Below the pieces are notes generated by a model that made no database searches, had not been told where the DNA came from, and saw only the letters and a list, made by a program, of their open reading frames with translations. Position numbers and translations under genes: made by a program. Of a stretch of 64,000 nucleotides of DNA, positions 1 to 13,200 are shown piece by piece. Numbering within the stretch: the stretch's first letter is position 1; each line of letters opens with the position of its first letter. Origin of the DNA: Eublepharis macularius (taxonomy: Eukaryota > Chordata > Lepidosauria > Squamata > Eublepharidae); NCBI RefSeq assembly GCF_028583425.1, contig NC_072795.1, forward strand, positions 8,517,001-8,581,000. The letters are read 5' to 3'.

Positions 1-1960
1 AGCCTGCCATCAAAGTAATAAAGCTGCATGGGAAATGCTCCTCGGGTACATTGTTTCACCCACTAGTCACTTCTGAATTCAGGAACTCAGGCTATCCTGG
101 CAGTGCCACAGGAGACAGTGAGAGAAACGCAAAAAGTAGGCGTCTCTGTGTTGCCTGGAAATAATTTTGCAGATTTCAACAAGGGATTTAGACTGCTGAA
201 ATGCACATCACCTGTGCATTTTATATCTTTCTTGAGGAGGCTGTGTAGTAGTCCCAAGACTATTGAAGGTTGGGTGAAAATCTTCGATAATAGTTTTGAA
301 GACCTAAGTAGGCCTGCAGCTCCTTCTTATCACAAGGATTTGGGGCTCTCACTTTCTCATTCAATGGTTGAAGACCTTGTGCGGTCAAGTTAAGTCCAAG
401 ATAACCACTTTGAGGGCTTGTTCTTTTCAGCTGTAAGCCTGCTGCTGCAAAATAGCTGAGGGACTCCTCCAAATTCCTTAAGAGGACATTCTCAGTAGAT
501 CATGTAATCAAGACATCATCTAGGTATACTGCAATGTTCCTCAGCCCTGCTAAGAGGCCTTCCAGAACTCTTTGAAAGATGGCACAAGCAGATAAGACTC
601 CAAAAGGCAAGTAATTGTACATGCACAACCCGTTGTGGGTGTTGATTATGGCTATTTCCCATGGGCCATCTGCCCAAACTATATATTGATGAGCAAGGAG
701 CATGGCCAGATTTGTGAAGCTGATAACACCAGAGAGTTTTGATCTGAGCTCCTACAGCAGAGGTTCCCAAACTTATTTGGCCTACCGCCCCCATTTCAGA
801 AAAAAATTACTCAGCACCCCCCAGGAATTTGCAAATGCATGGCTGTGATTGGCGGTGGGGACCCCTCTCCACCTCTACCTCCCTCCCTGATCCCAGGGAA
901 GACCAGGAGAAGGCAGGGAAAGGCTGCTTTAGATAGGTTCTGGACTCTTCTTTCTTTATGCTTCCACTGCCCCCTTATTTTTATTCAATGTCCCCCAATT
1001 GCACCCAAGGCTCCTACCTCTCATCTGGATCATTCCAGCACCCCCCAGGGGGTGGTATTGCCCAGTTTGGGAACCATTGTCCTACAGTTTCGGAATTGGG
1101 TAGCTCTCCAGTCCGGTAGCTTGGTTGGCTGTCACTTCATGTTTGGACTGACCCATCCTACTTCAAAACAAGAACAATTGGAGTGGCTCATTTAGGTGAC
1201 AGGTTGTCGTATACCAGCTGCTTCCCACTGCTATATTTCAGTCTCCGCTTTGGCTTGGAGTGCAAGGGGAACATTTCTGGCTTTGCAAAATTTAGGTCTT
1301 ATTGCAGGACCAATTTGAATACGAACCTCCCAGTCCTTCAGCTCCTCCAGTTCATCATGGAATACTATAAAGAGGAATTAAGAGAATTTCTCTTAACAAC
1401 CCTACATTCAACATATCTGCTCCAAGGTTCCTCCTGATTTAGGCCAAAGTCATCTATTTTCCCAAAATGTGCCAAAGTCTGCAAACAAGATATAGGTGTC
1501 TTGCACACTGTAGCCTCAATCTAGATTTTCTTTACCACTGCGGTATTTTAGTTCATAGCATAATCAAGGTGATCATTTCACACTGCAGGTTTTTACGTGG
1601 AACTTCCACGTATTCCATCTTCCTTTACAGAATATTCCCTCCCAGGTTTTTTTGCACTTGTGCTGTAGAGTTGGAACATGGAACAGTGGAGCGATTTAAT
1701 GCCCCTCGTAGCCTCCATTGGCTTACGCCGTTACTGCCAGCAAAGCTCACCAGAAAGTGTTCTGTGAGGGCTTTGCTTGGTTAGCTGCTTTCCTTCATTG
1801 GGCTAGTTGCTTGGATTGGCTGTGCTGTCCTTCCTTCAGGGATAGCAGCTAAAGCATTGAGCATAGCTATGATCATGGCCAATCGCTGCGCTAAAGGGAG
1901 GTTGCTTTGGAAGGTTATTACTGAAGTTCTTCAAAGCGCCCTTTTCTTCAAAGCATCCTT
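1..1960 (-). mobile_element. Ty3/Gypsy LTR-retrotransposon fossil, reverse transcriptase region
   Basis: Minus-strand translations between about 240 and 1430 resemble Ty3/Gypsy polymerase: a YLDDVL catalytic box with the upstream LPFGV segment near 500-660, an LGLQNYYRRF-type segment near 265-310, and a KFCKARNVPL-type segment near 1270-1320. It is an old, clearly broken copy with many breaks, and a hAT element lies inside it. The outer limits are uncertain because no terminal repeats were found; the flanks (1-240 and 1430-1960) are assigned only by weak similarity. It is not a host gene. Confidence 0.7.
758..1079. mobile_element. Non-autonomous hAT element inserted in the Gypsy fossil
   Basis: The ends are inverted copies of each other (CAGAGGTTCCCAAAC at the left; GTTTGGGAACCATTG at the right). 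The unit is flanked by an exact 8-bp duplication TCCTACAG at 750-757 and 1080-1087. An 8-bp duplication and CAG-type ends are the hAT superfamily signature. It has no coding capacity (322 bp). Gypsy-like coding similarity resumes on both sides, so this insertion is the younger event. Confidence 0.9.
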
Positions 1961-2317
1961 GCACTCTTTTGTCCCGTTTTGTTTGTCGGTAAAGAATTTT
2001 GTTGTGTTTGTAGTCCAATTATTTTTTTTCTGTGCATAAATTATGTCTGCATGTGGTGGATGGAGACAAAGGCTGCTTCAGAATCTCCAGTGAATCATTA
2101 ATGCTAAGAAATGCATCTCCCATGGAGATCAGGGCACTTGTCGGGCTGCTGGCTCCCATGCCACTGCCTCTGCTTGCCCGACTTCTAGGAGCTTGTAGGG
2201 CTGGCTGGCTCCCTCATTGCTGGCACCCTGTCCACAAGGGGCTGCCTGGGCTGTCCGTTCTTCCATGAGCCTCCCACTGAAATCACTGGGGACTGAGTGC
2301 TTCTTTTTGCTGGGGAC
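1961..2317. other. Stretch with no recognised gene
   Basis: I see no exon, RNA gene or classifiable repeat here. The region is single-copy looking, moderately GC-rich near 2120-2270, and its short open frames lack recognisable motifs. Confidence 0.4.
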
Positions 2318-2752
2318 TGTGTGTGTTATGTGCCGTCAAGTTGTCTCCGACCTATGGCGACCCTATGAATGAAAAATGTTCTCTCTCTAACAGACCTATT
2401 CAGGTCCTGCAAACTGGAGGGCATGGCTTCTTTTATTGAGTCAAGCCATCTTGTTTTAGGTCTTCTTCTTTTCCTGCTGCCTTCCACTTTTCCTAGCATT
2501 ATTGACCTTTCCAGAGAATCTTGTCTTCTCAGATTGTGACCAAAGTACGATAGCCTTAGTTTTGTCATTTTAGCCTCTAAGAAGAATTCAGGCTTGATTT
2601 GATCTAGTACCCACTTATTTGTCTTTTTGGCTGTCCGTGGTATCCGCAAAACTCTCCTCCCGCACCACATTTCAAATGAATCAATTTTTTCCCAGTCAGC
2701 TTTCTTTACCGTCCAACTTTCACATCCATACATGGCAATGGGGAATATCATG
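2318..2752 (-). mobile_element. BovB/RTE-type LINE, 3' end
   Basis: The minus strand encodes about 141 residues typical of the end of the RTE/BovB polyprotein: YGCESWTVKKAD, FEMWCGRRVLRIP, YFGHNLRRQDSLE, GSRKRRRPKTRWLDSIKE and a final RQLDGT. The coding part runs into a tail containing GTTATGTGCCGTCAAG in plus-strand reading, the tail seen on squamate BovB copies. The copy is 5'-truncated to its last few hundred bases, as is usual for LINEs. The long open frame suggests moderate age. Confidence 0.85.
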
Positions 2753-2964
2753 CTGGGGACTGTGCCTTTTTAAAAAACTCCGCCTTTTAAGGAGATTTTC
2801 TTCTCTATTTAAAACATTTATATGCTGCCTTTCCACCCTCCAAAAAAACCTAGGCGGTGCTCACAGAGCTTGGAAATGGCACCCAGGTACCCTTTGCTCT
2901 GTAAGGAAACATTCCTTATGGCTGCTTGTCTCCAACGTGCCATTGTGTGGTATATCGCTACAAG

Positions 2965-3312
2965 CAGGGCCGGCCCACCCATTGAGGCTGGCCCGGCAGC
3001 TGCCTCAGGGTGCTAAGGCACTGGAGGGGTGCCAGCCCGGGGGCAGGGGCACATGCCACAAAGCTGCCACCACTGCCGCCAGCCAGGAGCACGTGCTGGC
3101 AGCGGCAGTGTGGGGCAGCTGAGCAGGCAGCCTCCTTTTCAGTTGATCTGCGGGCTAGGTGCAGACAGCGGCCAGGGTGCTGGATGTGCCTGGCTTGCAG
3201 AGCAACTGAATGGGAGGGCTGGAAGGCCCCCTGTGCGCGTGCCAGCCCCTGTGTGATGATGTCCAATGTCACACAGTCCGGTGCATATGCGCGCATGCTG
3301 GAGCCAGCCCTG
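2965..3312. mobile_element. Non-autonomous hAT element (CAGGGCCGGC family)
   Basis: This 348-bp GC-rich element starts CAGGGCCGGCCCACC and ends AGCCAGCCCTG. It is flanked by exact 8-bp duplications GCTACAAG at 2957-2964 and 3313-3320. The open frames on both strands across it are by-products of its GC content. A related but partial copy starts at 48058. Confidence 0.9.
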
Positions 3313-3320
3313 GCTACAAG

Positions 3321-3689
3321 TTTATTTCTTTAAAAAAAAAAGATCAGGGAAAAACAGATTTGAGAAAAAGGGAAATAATGGAGGAAATTTGGGCCCACAA
3401 GGGATTATTAATAAAGCTTTGTGGAAGCCATGAACAAAAACCCAGTAACAAGGGATAATGGAGCCTCCACATTAAGGCTGTCTATAAGATGCCTAAATAC
3501 ACAGACCTTCTGAAAAGCAAAGTTATCTGAGACAGTCTATGAACTTTCCATAAGAAGCTGACAGCTCTAGGAGCTGTACAAAAATCAAAGGTGAAAAACT
3601 CAGCAGAAACAAAAGGCCAGGCTTCATACTTCCTTAATGCCATGCATATTTCATGATCAGATAATAACTGCTCAGCATTTATTAGGGAT
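3321..3689. other. Intergenic stretch upstream of the first P450 gene
   Basis: AT-rich sequence with no recognisable exon or repeat boundary. It may include distal regulatory sequence of the downstream gene, but no specific site can be defended from sequence alone. Confidence 0.4.
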
Positions 3690-3986
3690 GCTATCGAATT
3701 TTACCATCTGTGTTCATTATTCAAGTGCAGCGGCGCTCAGAGAAAATAACCTTCGAGTAGATCAAGAGCTCCTGTATGATTATTACCTGCATTAAACTCT
3801 CTTCTGCTCAATTATTTCAGTGACACATCAGAATTAGCCACGTTGGTTGCTCATGCTCCTGTAACACTTGCCTAGAGGAGAATATGCACGAGTGACTTGT
3901 TCACGAGACTGGAAGTTTTGTTTGTTGATGTTAAAGGTGGAACATATAAAAGGCTGTCGGTGGAAAAATGAAGAAAGCAAAAGCCA
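3690..3986 (+). promoter_or_regulatory. Promoter of the first CYP2-type gene, with TATA box
   Basis: A TATAAAAG box lies at 3945-3952, 102 bp before the favoured start codon. Its surroundings (ACATATAAAAGG followed 8 bp later by TGGAAAAAT) match the region before the second gene at 50903-50929. A second shared block, TTAAACTCTCTTC then AATTATTT, occurs near 3793-3821 here and about 50760-50790 there. Conservation between two gene copies supports a real core promoter. The transcription start would be near 3975-3980 by normal spacing, which is inference. Confidence 0.8.
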
Positions 3987-4046
3987 TTGAATGGAGAACA
4001 GCCAACCTACCTGTTTGTACTTGTTAGAGACAGAGACAGTGGGATA

Positions 4047-4229
4047 ATGGCAGGGGTATTAATAGGGGTACGAGTATTTTTGATTGCTATGGTGGTGTGT
4101 CTCCTGATTTTGCTCCTTTGGAAACGGCGCCAAACTCACAAACGCTACCCTCCTGGGCCTCTTCGGCTTCCTGTCATTGGAGGCCTGTGGCGGATCGGAT
4201 TCAAACTCTCTGTCGATATTTTCATTAAG
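4047..4229 (+). CDS. P450 exon 1 (anchor and proline-rich hinge)
   Basis: Encodes residues 1-61: a hydrophobic signal anchor, a basic stop-transfer stretch (WKRRQTHKR) and YPPGPLRLP. It ends in phase 0 at AAG before GTATGT. The following intron is 19.6 kb, unusually long for this family and filled with repeats. Confidence 0.93.
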
Positions 4230-7200
4230 GTATGTCTTTCTAAAAATTAACCAACAGCCTTGGATGGATGAAGAGAATTTTGAGTGACTTCCTTCCTATG
4301 GTCAACCCAGGTGCTTCCCTATAATGGACTTCATGTGGAGTCACACATTAGGGTTTGGCTTCTGTATATATAAGATCTGATAGCCAGTTTGGTGTAGTGG
4401 TTAAGAGCGCAGGACTCTAATCTGGAGAGCCGGGTTTGATTCCCCACTCCTCCACTTGAAGCTAGCTGGGTGACCTTGGGCTAGTCACAGCTCTCTGGAG
4501 TTCTCTCCGCCCCACCCACCTCACAGGGTGCTTTGTTGTGGGGATAATAATAACATACATTGTAAACCACTCTGAGCGGACATTAAGTTGTCCTGAAGGG
4601 CAGTATATAAATCGAATGTTGTTGTTGTTGTTGTTGTTGTTATTAGCTAGAGTCAGACATGTGGCTGCCAAGATGACTTAAAGAAATTGTAGCATGTTAA
4701 CCCTGCACCTGCCAGGGTCCTATATAAATGTGACTATCTGACGGCTTCAAATTGTCAGGATCTGCCATGCTGGGGACTTGTTATGCCATGCTGGGGACTT
4801 GTAGCCTGTGTAACGCCATATTAATTTCTATAGTTGTTTAGTCTTTCTCCCCTCTACGTTCCTGCAAGTACATTTCCATGGGAGAGGATGCTATGTCTTA
4901 TCTGTTTCTTCCTAAGACGACCTTGATGAACCAGCGTTCCCACAGAGAAGCTGCCTGCTATGTGGACTCTGGGGGGAGGCTGGGATCTGAGACTTTGAAG
5001 TGTAACAACTTTTGTTTTGTAACTCATTCCTAACAAAGCTTTGCTCAGCCAGGATCTGCTTGGTCCTGGAATGTGGACATCTGGGCCTAAATGCTGTCTT
5101 CCTAATAAAACCCTTTTCACAGGAAAAGGGCCTAAGTATTTCAAAGCTAGTTTTTTGCTTCGTTGCTCTGCTTTGAGGTTCTTTGTAGAGGAGCAGGCAG
5201 CAGGCAGCTTCTCTGTGGGAACGCTGGTTCATCAAGGTCGTCTTAGGAAGAAACAGATAAGACATAGCATCCTCTTCCATGGAAATGTACTTGCAGGAAC
5301 CTAGAGGGGAGAAAGACTAAACAACTATAGAAATTAATATGGTGTTACACAGGCTACAAGTCCCCAGCATGGCAGATCCTGACACAAATAACTTTGCTTT
5401 TTCTATAAATCCACTGGTTTATCCATTGATTCAGAAAGAGAAAAAGTTAGAGGATGAAAAGGTGATTTCCCTGTTGTGTCCCCTGCTTCTGCCTTTTAGA
5501 AACAGCTCCACTCATTTAGGTTTTAGCTTCTCGGGCTTCTTTGGTTTCCTGTTGCTAAATTAATGTGGTTTTCAGCATGGTTGTTTCCTCATCGGTTCTG
5601 GCCCCATACTACTTCCATTTATCCCCTGATTTTCTCACACTTTTTCTTTTGTCTTTAATTTTAGCATTTGTTTTTTTGGTTGTTCCCAGATTCCCCCCCC
5701 CAGTTCTTTTTACCATGTCCACTTTTACCCTGATCCACTATCCAGTCCACTTTTACCCTGACCTTTTTAAAGAAGCTGATTTTGAGTTGATTTTTCCCTT
5801 ATGTAAAGTTTCTTTCATTTTTGTTTGGCCCGTCCATCCCCACCCAACTCCAACCCACTTTTCAATGATTGGACAGTTATCGTCATCGACCCCCTCCCCT
5901 TCCTTTCCCCCTGCCCTGGTTTCATTTTGATCTTTTTTCAAATTGTCAATATGAAATGGATATATTAACTTGCCATCGTAATTAGAGGTACGTCAGGTTC
6001 TCTGAACTCACAGCTTTCATTTCAAAAAAGGACATGCCGTCTTCCTTATCTCTCTGCATGGGAAGAGGCTAGAGACTTAGTTTTTTTAAAAGAATGAAAG
6101 CTGGGAATTCAGAGAATATGTGGCATCTTTTATTGCACTGGTAGGTCAATATATCAATATGAACTTGACAAAATGCAAAAGACCTGGTGGCTCGAGGTGG
6201 GGAGTGATGGCCATTTCTGGCACCAAAAAAAGCAGCGCAGTTGGAAAAGCACATCGCTGTTGCTGCTCTGGGCTCTATCCCATCACAGGTTGGTTTGCCC
6301 TCCTGGTGCTGGCTTACCCTGCTGGCTCTGGGTCAGCCTGAGCAGGGCTCTCTGGTTTGGGCAATGGGGTAGGGGTGGAGAGACTTAGGTATGGCTGGTG
6401 GTACGGCTTCTTTTTTAGGCTTCCCCGATGCAAACACTTGCCCGTGTGTTCATTTTCAATCTTTTCAAAAACTCAGACTTATATCAATAGATCAACATAA
6501 GCAGGCACAAAAAATAAAAAGGGGGTGGTGATGCTGTGATTTCACCAACTGTGCCACCGAGGAGGACAGCCCCTCGCTTGAAAATCCTGATTATTTAAGG
6601 TATGGGCGGAACAAAATAAAAACTGTAAAACTGTAAAATGCAAAGGGGGGGGGGGACAGATGTGTGGAAGTACTGTACCCAAACAGATTCCAATTCTTGG
6701 AGATGAACTGCTAAGAAAATCAGGAATGCATCAAATGTGTAGGAAAGCCCTAATGTCATAGCTGACTCTATAGCTGTGTTTGAATCTTTGTCTCCTCTCT
6801 CAACACTTCTGCTCACTCCTTAGAATGCAGTTCCTGCCTTCAGTTCCACTCGGCCTCTAACTCAGTTGCCTCAGTCATGCAATGCATTATTTGTCCCTCA
6901 ACATCTCCATTGATGTTGTCATGCAGATGAATGCCTCTGGAGGGCAGGGAACCAAAGGGGGCTATGCAGTGTTTCGAGTTTCATACTAGTATCTGGAAGA
7001 CCTGGGGTCAAACTTCCCATGAAGCTAATTGGGTGTCTTTTGGCCAGTCATACTCTTTCAGCCTAACTCACAAGGTTGTTGTTATATATATAATAATAAT
7101 ATTTGATTTATATACTGCCCTTCAGGACGACTTAACAGGATGGTTTACAAAGTATGTTATTATTATCCCTACAACAAAACACTCTGTGAGGTGGGTGGGG

Positions 7201-10200
7201 CTGAGAGAGCTCTGAGAGAGCTGTGACTGACCCAGAGCCACCTAGCTGGGTTCAAGTGGAGGAGTGAGGAATCAAACCCAGTTCTCCAGATTAGAGTCCT
7301 GCGCTCTTAACCACTACACCAAACTGGCTCTTGTGAGGATAAGAGGGGGAATGAAGGTAGGGAAAGATAAACATATACTAGCTAGATAGTAGCATTCATA
7401 CACTGAGAACAGTTTGCTCTTTCCTGAAGTATTTCACCCATCCAATCTTAAAACTTCCATTCCTATCTCTGATATTTCTAGATGTCTCATCACTACCTCA
7501 TGCTCATTGGTTGTGAGTAGAGGTAGGCACAGACTGGGAAAAGGACCAAAATTTAATATGGGCCGGGCCAATTTGGTGTAGTGGTTAAAAGCATGGGACT
7601 CTAATCTGGAGAACTGAGTTTGATTCCCTATTCCTCCACTTGAAGCCAGCTGGGTGACCTTGGGTCAGTCACAGCTTCTAGGAGCTCTCTCAGCCCCACC
7701 TACCTCACGGGGTGATTGTTGTTATGGAGATAATAATGACATACTTTGTAAACCACTCTGAGTGGGTGTTAAGTCATCCTGAAGGGCGGTCTATAAATTG
7801 AATGTTATTATGTTGTTATTATTATTATTTGGCATTTGTAAACCAGAGGGTTGTGGAATGCCCGTTTTCCATGGACTCCATGGACTTTTCGCTGGTCTGT
7901 TGGTCTGCAGTCCATTAAAGTCTCCCCGACCCGCTTGCAAGCGGCATCCAGAGCACTTTAACATTTAAATTCCCCTTGCTCCAGCTGACTGGCAGCCCGT
8001 CAGTCAGCTGGAGCAAGTGGGGCAGTTAGAGCACTCCCGGCGCCACTGGCAAGCTGGAGCAAGGCGGGGGGGTTAGAGCGTTCCTGGCACCGCTCCTGAC
8101 GCCGCGGGCCAGCTGTAGTTAAAAGGGCCCTTTTCCTGCCTCTTGACAGCAGGGAAAGGGCCCCTTTTGGGCTTCAACTGGCCCATAAAGTGGGGATACC
8201 CCTCTGTGATTCAGCTGGAGTTTAAAAGGCCCTTTCCCTACCAGTTGCATGGCAGGGAAAGGGCATGTTCTGGGCTTCAGCTGGCCTGCAGAGGGGGAAT
8301 CCCTCCCACCGTGGGCCAGCTGAAGTCTGGAAAGGGCCCATCTCTAGTTGTGAGGTACTAAATTTCCCAGCAGTTGAATGGAAATTTCTATTCCCTCTTC
8401 CATTAGAGGCTACTGATCTCTACCAAATGTTACTCATGTGGGACAGGTGGTCCTGAAGAATAACATGTGGGAAGTGATAATCAGTGGGTATCACTTGGAT
8501 CCAGCCCTGAGCATCCAAGACCAAATTATGAGCAGGAGACTAGGGGGATAGAGACCACATGATATAGCATTGTATAATGCGATGTTATCACTTCCAGCTA
8601 CTTAACTGGGAGTGAGATCACCGCATGGCACATGACGCCCTAGGTTTCTCTGAACCTCTATGGTTCATAGAGTTCAGGGAAATTCCTAGAATGCTGTATG
8701 ACATGGCAACGTCTCTTCTGGGTTCCTAACTGGAAATGATGTTGCGACATTGTGTGATGCAGTTTCCCCTTATTTCCCCTTATTTCCTCCTCTGCAGCTC
8801 CCTTGAGAGCATGACCTTGAGCACTGGTGGAGAAGTGTCAGAGCGGGCTCTGCTGCTGGCGCCAGGAATCTGGCAACTCTGCCTGCAGACCTTGGACCAA
8901 ACTTTTGCTTTTGCTTTGATTCTTCTTTCTTTTGTTCTGCTCATTCAGTCTGTCACTATGTGACATCACTTCTCCCTTGCCACATTGCAAATGCACAACC
9001 TTTCTTCTCTGCCTCCTCACCTCTTCACTTTCATATCCTGTGAAGCTCCTGTCCATGATCTCCATTCCTTTAGCCCCACCACCAACTTCAACTACACAAA
9101 TATCTCTTGCTCCATCAGGATTTGAGCCCAGTGACACCTTGGAGAGCTCTGACTCTCGAAATCTTACACTCTGAAAATCTTGTTGGTCTTCAAGGGTCAC
9201 TGGATTAAAATCCTACTGTTCTACTATAGACCAACATGGCTACCCACCTAAAATGGCTCCCTCAGTATGTGTTACCTTTTGTTTCTTGCTACCTCTTCTG
9301 TCTAGAATGTCTCAAAGAACTACAGAACGATTCCACCTTGCTTACTTCCTTCAGTTCTGTTTCAAAAGCTAGCTTTCTTTGTGAAGGCTTCTAACACACT
9401 CTTCTAATGAAATTAATCCCAAACACACACAACTAGAACATATGTGTATTCTTCAATTTAACTCTACCATCTTCTCCTCTCTGTGTAGTCTTCCATATAT
9501 CAAATTTTAGATTGTAAGAGCGCCGAGAATGAGGAGGCCTTCTTGGTTTCTGTAAAGTGTCATGCATGCTGACGATGCTATATAATCGGTTAAACAAACA
9601 ATAAACTCCAAGGTTGTTTTTGAGAATCAGTCAAGTAGAATTGTCTTGAAAACATGCACAAGAATTTTATGGAGTTGTCCCTGTCATCCATCTTGACCCT
9701 TGTTGGGTTGTGCATTTGTTTACTCTCATCATCAGAATGTTGAAAGAGATAATGTTGATAAAAGGGTTCATTGCTATGCTAATATGGATGCCATTCTCAT
9801 TAGTACTGGCATCTCCGACCACAGCGAAACATGAATCCACTGCTTTTTCTCCTGTGGGTCATTTATTGAACGTTTATTTACCCTTCATGTGCTGCATCAC
9901 GACACTTATGCAGAATTGTTACTTTGAATCTGGAAGTCATCTATCGGGAATTCAGTTGCCGTTCTGGATCTAAAATACATCACCAAAATAACATCTAATT
10001 AAAGTGTGTGATTAAAAAGACCTAATTGCTTGTAATGAAGAGAACAGGACATTCCAAAGCTTATATCTGGATCTTTTGTCCTGAACCACCAAAGAATTAA
10101 AAGATTTGGTTTAGACTGGCAAAGATGCCACCGTCCACATGTTCGCTTCCAGCTCTGTGATTCCTCCCAAGAGAACCGTTCCCATGGCTTTGCAATGTGA

Positions 10201-13200
10201 ACCCATATTTCCAATGTAATGAGCCACACACAGTTCAGACATAACATAAAACCATGGTGAAACTAACAATAAAAAAACAAACAAAATGCATAAACAATAA
10301 ATAAATGATGTTTGAACCCACCCCACAACACTAACTACAGTTAGTTCAGGTGCCTGAAGTCAAAATCAGAAAATGGTTTATTAACCACAGTTAGTCTTAA
10401 TGACAGTTTCATGTTACATACAATGCCGTATACTGGCGCCAATTTGCATTGTTTTCTACTCATGCTCCGTGCCCACTCTGCCCGCAGAACTACCTGGTAA
10501 GAACAGCTCAAAAACCAAATGGCTGTAACCATCATATGGCTTTCGCAAACAGGCAAACTTCCCTGGTCCCCAGCTCAGAGCCTGCTGGGCAACAGGCTCC
10601 TCTCTCAGACCCCACCTCTTAAAGACACAGCCAAGTAGCCAAAAATAGTGTGGCTGCTGAATGCTGGTTTAGTTTACAGCAAAAACATCTCTTGTTCAAG
10701 TGGCTGACCTAGTATGTATCCTGGACAGCTGGGTGAGTGAAGATGGAGTGTTACCATGGAATAAGATCCAGATCCAATATCACCTTAAAGACCAACTAGA
10801 TTTTCAGGATATGAGCTTTCAAGAGTCAAAGCTCCCCTCCTCAGACATCTGACTTTCGAAAGCTGATATGATATTTTAGAAATCGAGTTGGTCTTTAAGG
10901 TGCTATTGGGCCTGGATCTTGCTCTTCTACTGCAGTCCCACATTGCTACTCACCTGAAACTCTTTCCCAGGAATAAGAGTACAAGTGCCCCTGCCTTATT
11001 CACAAGGGCATGCCTTATTCTCGGTAAGAGATCTCTTTGTCCATGTACGTGTGAGCAAGGTTGGATAAAATACTAAGCAGGGAAACAGAGGCAGTTTTAA
11101 AATACAGGTTCAACTTTATTGGTTATATGAGGTAAGAAAAGGTCAGTACAGGAAAAGTACTATTTATGGCATTGGTTACTTACAGCAAACAAATAACCTA
11201 TATCTTTTGATGCAAAGCAATGCAGTCAGTCCAAACCATAAGGGTGTGATTTTTATTTTATTTTATTTAGTATTTTGGATATTTCTTCCCCTGTGGGGAT
11301 CCACAGCGATTTACAAAATCATTCTCTCCTCCACTATTTTGTCTTTAAAACAACAACCAGTTGAGGTTGATTAGTAGATTAGTATGGTTGCCAAGTCCCC
11401 TTACCCTCCTGGCAGGGGGGAACCCGACACTCAACTTATTATCCTCCTTGTAGCATGATGACATCACTTCCAAGAGTGATGTCAGCATCAGCATGATGAC
11501 ATCACTTCCAAGAGTGATGTCAGCATAATGACATCACTTCCAAGAGTGATGTCATTGTGCAGTCTCAGGAGTGCTCCTTTGCTTTGCCCAGGGCTGATTT
11601 AGACTCTAAAGTGTGCAAAGCATAGGGGTGCTCCTGGGGCTTGTGCAATGACATCACTCCTGGGAATGACATTGTTGTGCTGCACTGGGAGCATGTCCAG
11701 GTGGCCTGTTCCCCCTGCTGGCCAGGTGAGTGGTGGTGGGGTGTGGAGGGTGAGAATGGGGGTTCCCCCATCCCCACCAGGTGACTTGGCACCCATATAG
11801 ATTAGGTAGAGAGAAAATAATGGGCTCAAGGTCACCTATGGACCTTCTGTGGCAGAATGGGGATTTGAACCCTCATCTCCCAGATCCTAGTCCAATAGTC
11901 TAACCACTACACTGCCCTGAAGCTACAAAAAGAATATTGTACAATCTAAAGAGTATCTAATAGTAATATATAAATGACCCATGGCAGACTTATTTGGCCT
12001 CCAGTCACTTGGTTCTACAGCCATCATTGCACCCCACCAGGAGTATGCCCCGTGTGCACTCTCCCAGGTTGCCTGCCACTGGGTGTCTCTGGGAGGCTTA
12101 CCACCTCCTGCCGATTGTCAGTGATTGGGAGGCAAGGGGTCAAATCCCTAGGAGATTGCCTGCCATCAGCACATGACCCCCCACAACAGTGTGATGATGT
12201 CACTTCTGGGAAGTGACATCATCGTGCTGATGAACACTCTTCTGCTTTGCAGCAGGCTGCTTTGGGCCCCAAATGGGTCCAATTTGGCCCTTTTGGGGTC
12301 CAAATTGGCCTGCTGCAAAGCTCAGCCGATTTGGGCTGTTCCCCCAAATTCCACCCCCACATGGCCAAGTGAACAATGGCAGGGGACAGAAGATGGTGGT
12401 GGGGGATCCCCCTCCCCCCCACCATGGGAGTTGGCAGCCCTAGCATCTCCATAGGAAGCATAGGGCATTCTTAAGGAATGCCCTGTGCTCTTAAGGAATG
12501 TCCTGTGTTCTTAAGGAATGCCCTATGCTCTTAAGGAATGCCCTGTGCTCTTGTGGAGCTGCCAAGAGTCACAGACCCTTTGAACATTTTTCTCCTCTTT
12601 TAACATTTATTATTTATTGGACTATTGGACATGCTAACAACAAAGCAAGGAACCCCACTTTGAATAGTGGAGATGTGTAGAGGGTTAACTCCCTCTCCCT
12701 TCCCTGCACAACCACAAAGCAAATTTGAGGCTGCAGGGCCTTGCAAGTTATCTACGGAGCAAGTTGGTAATCTTAATCTTGCCTGTCTGGATCCTCATTG
12801 TTAAATCCTGGAAGTCATGGCTCTAGGCAAGATGATGTCACGTGGTGGGGGCTGATGTTGTCATATTTTCACAATGAGGCCTGCTTAATTCCTATCAAGG
12901 TTGATTCTGATTGTCAGTCCGGTTCTAAAGGAATGGAGAAACTGGGTGAAAGACCATGGTGGGTAAGCAGCTTCTATAAAACAAAACATAGCTGTGTGCT
13001 GCTCAGAGGCCTTGTAGCTTTCTACAACTAAAAAGGTTAAAAATATCCAGACAGTGAAAGTGAGGTTCCCATGTGCAAAACATGAATAAAGGGATCAGTA
13101 CCTTACAAATCAAAGGGATTAATGTTAGTATTTAGCTGCAGGCGTGCCAATGACCCATCAAGTCATAGGTATGCAAATAGTTTAAGTGAAGGCAAATTGT

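Noticed and set aside
2958-3333. Open frames of about 110 residues on both strands
   Set aside because: They coincide exactly with a hAT element bounded by target duplications.
3987-4046. Upstream in-frame ATG as P450 start
   Set aside because: It would add 20 mostly polar residues before the membrane anchor, lies only about 10 bp from the expected transcription start, and has no counterpart in the second gene.
4382-4645. Possible tRNA genes at the SINE heads
   Set aside because: A- and B-box-like motifs are present but no cloverleaf with an acceptor stem can be drawn; the units are repeated with MIR-like cores and tails.
12468-12552. CRISPR-like repeat array
   Set aside because: Direct tandem repeats without spacers in a vertebrate intron; a minisatellite.
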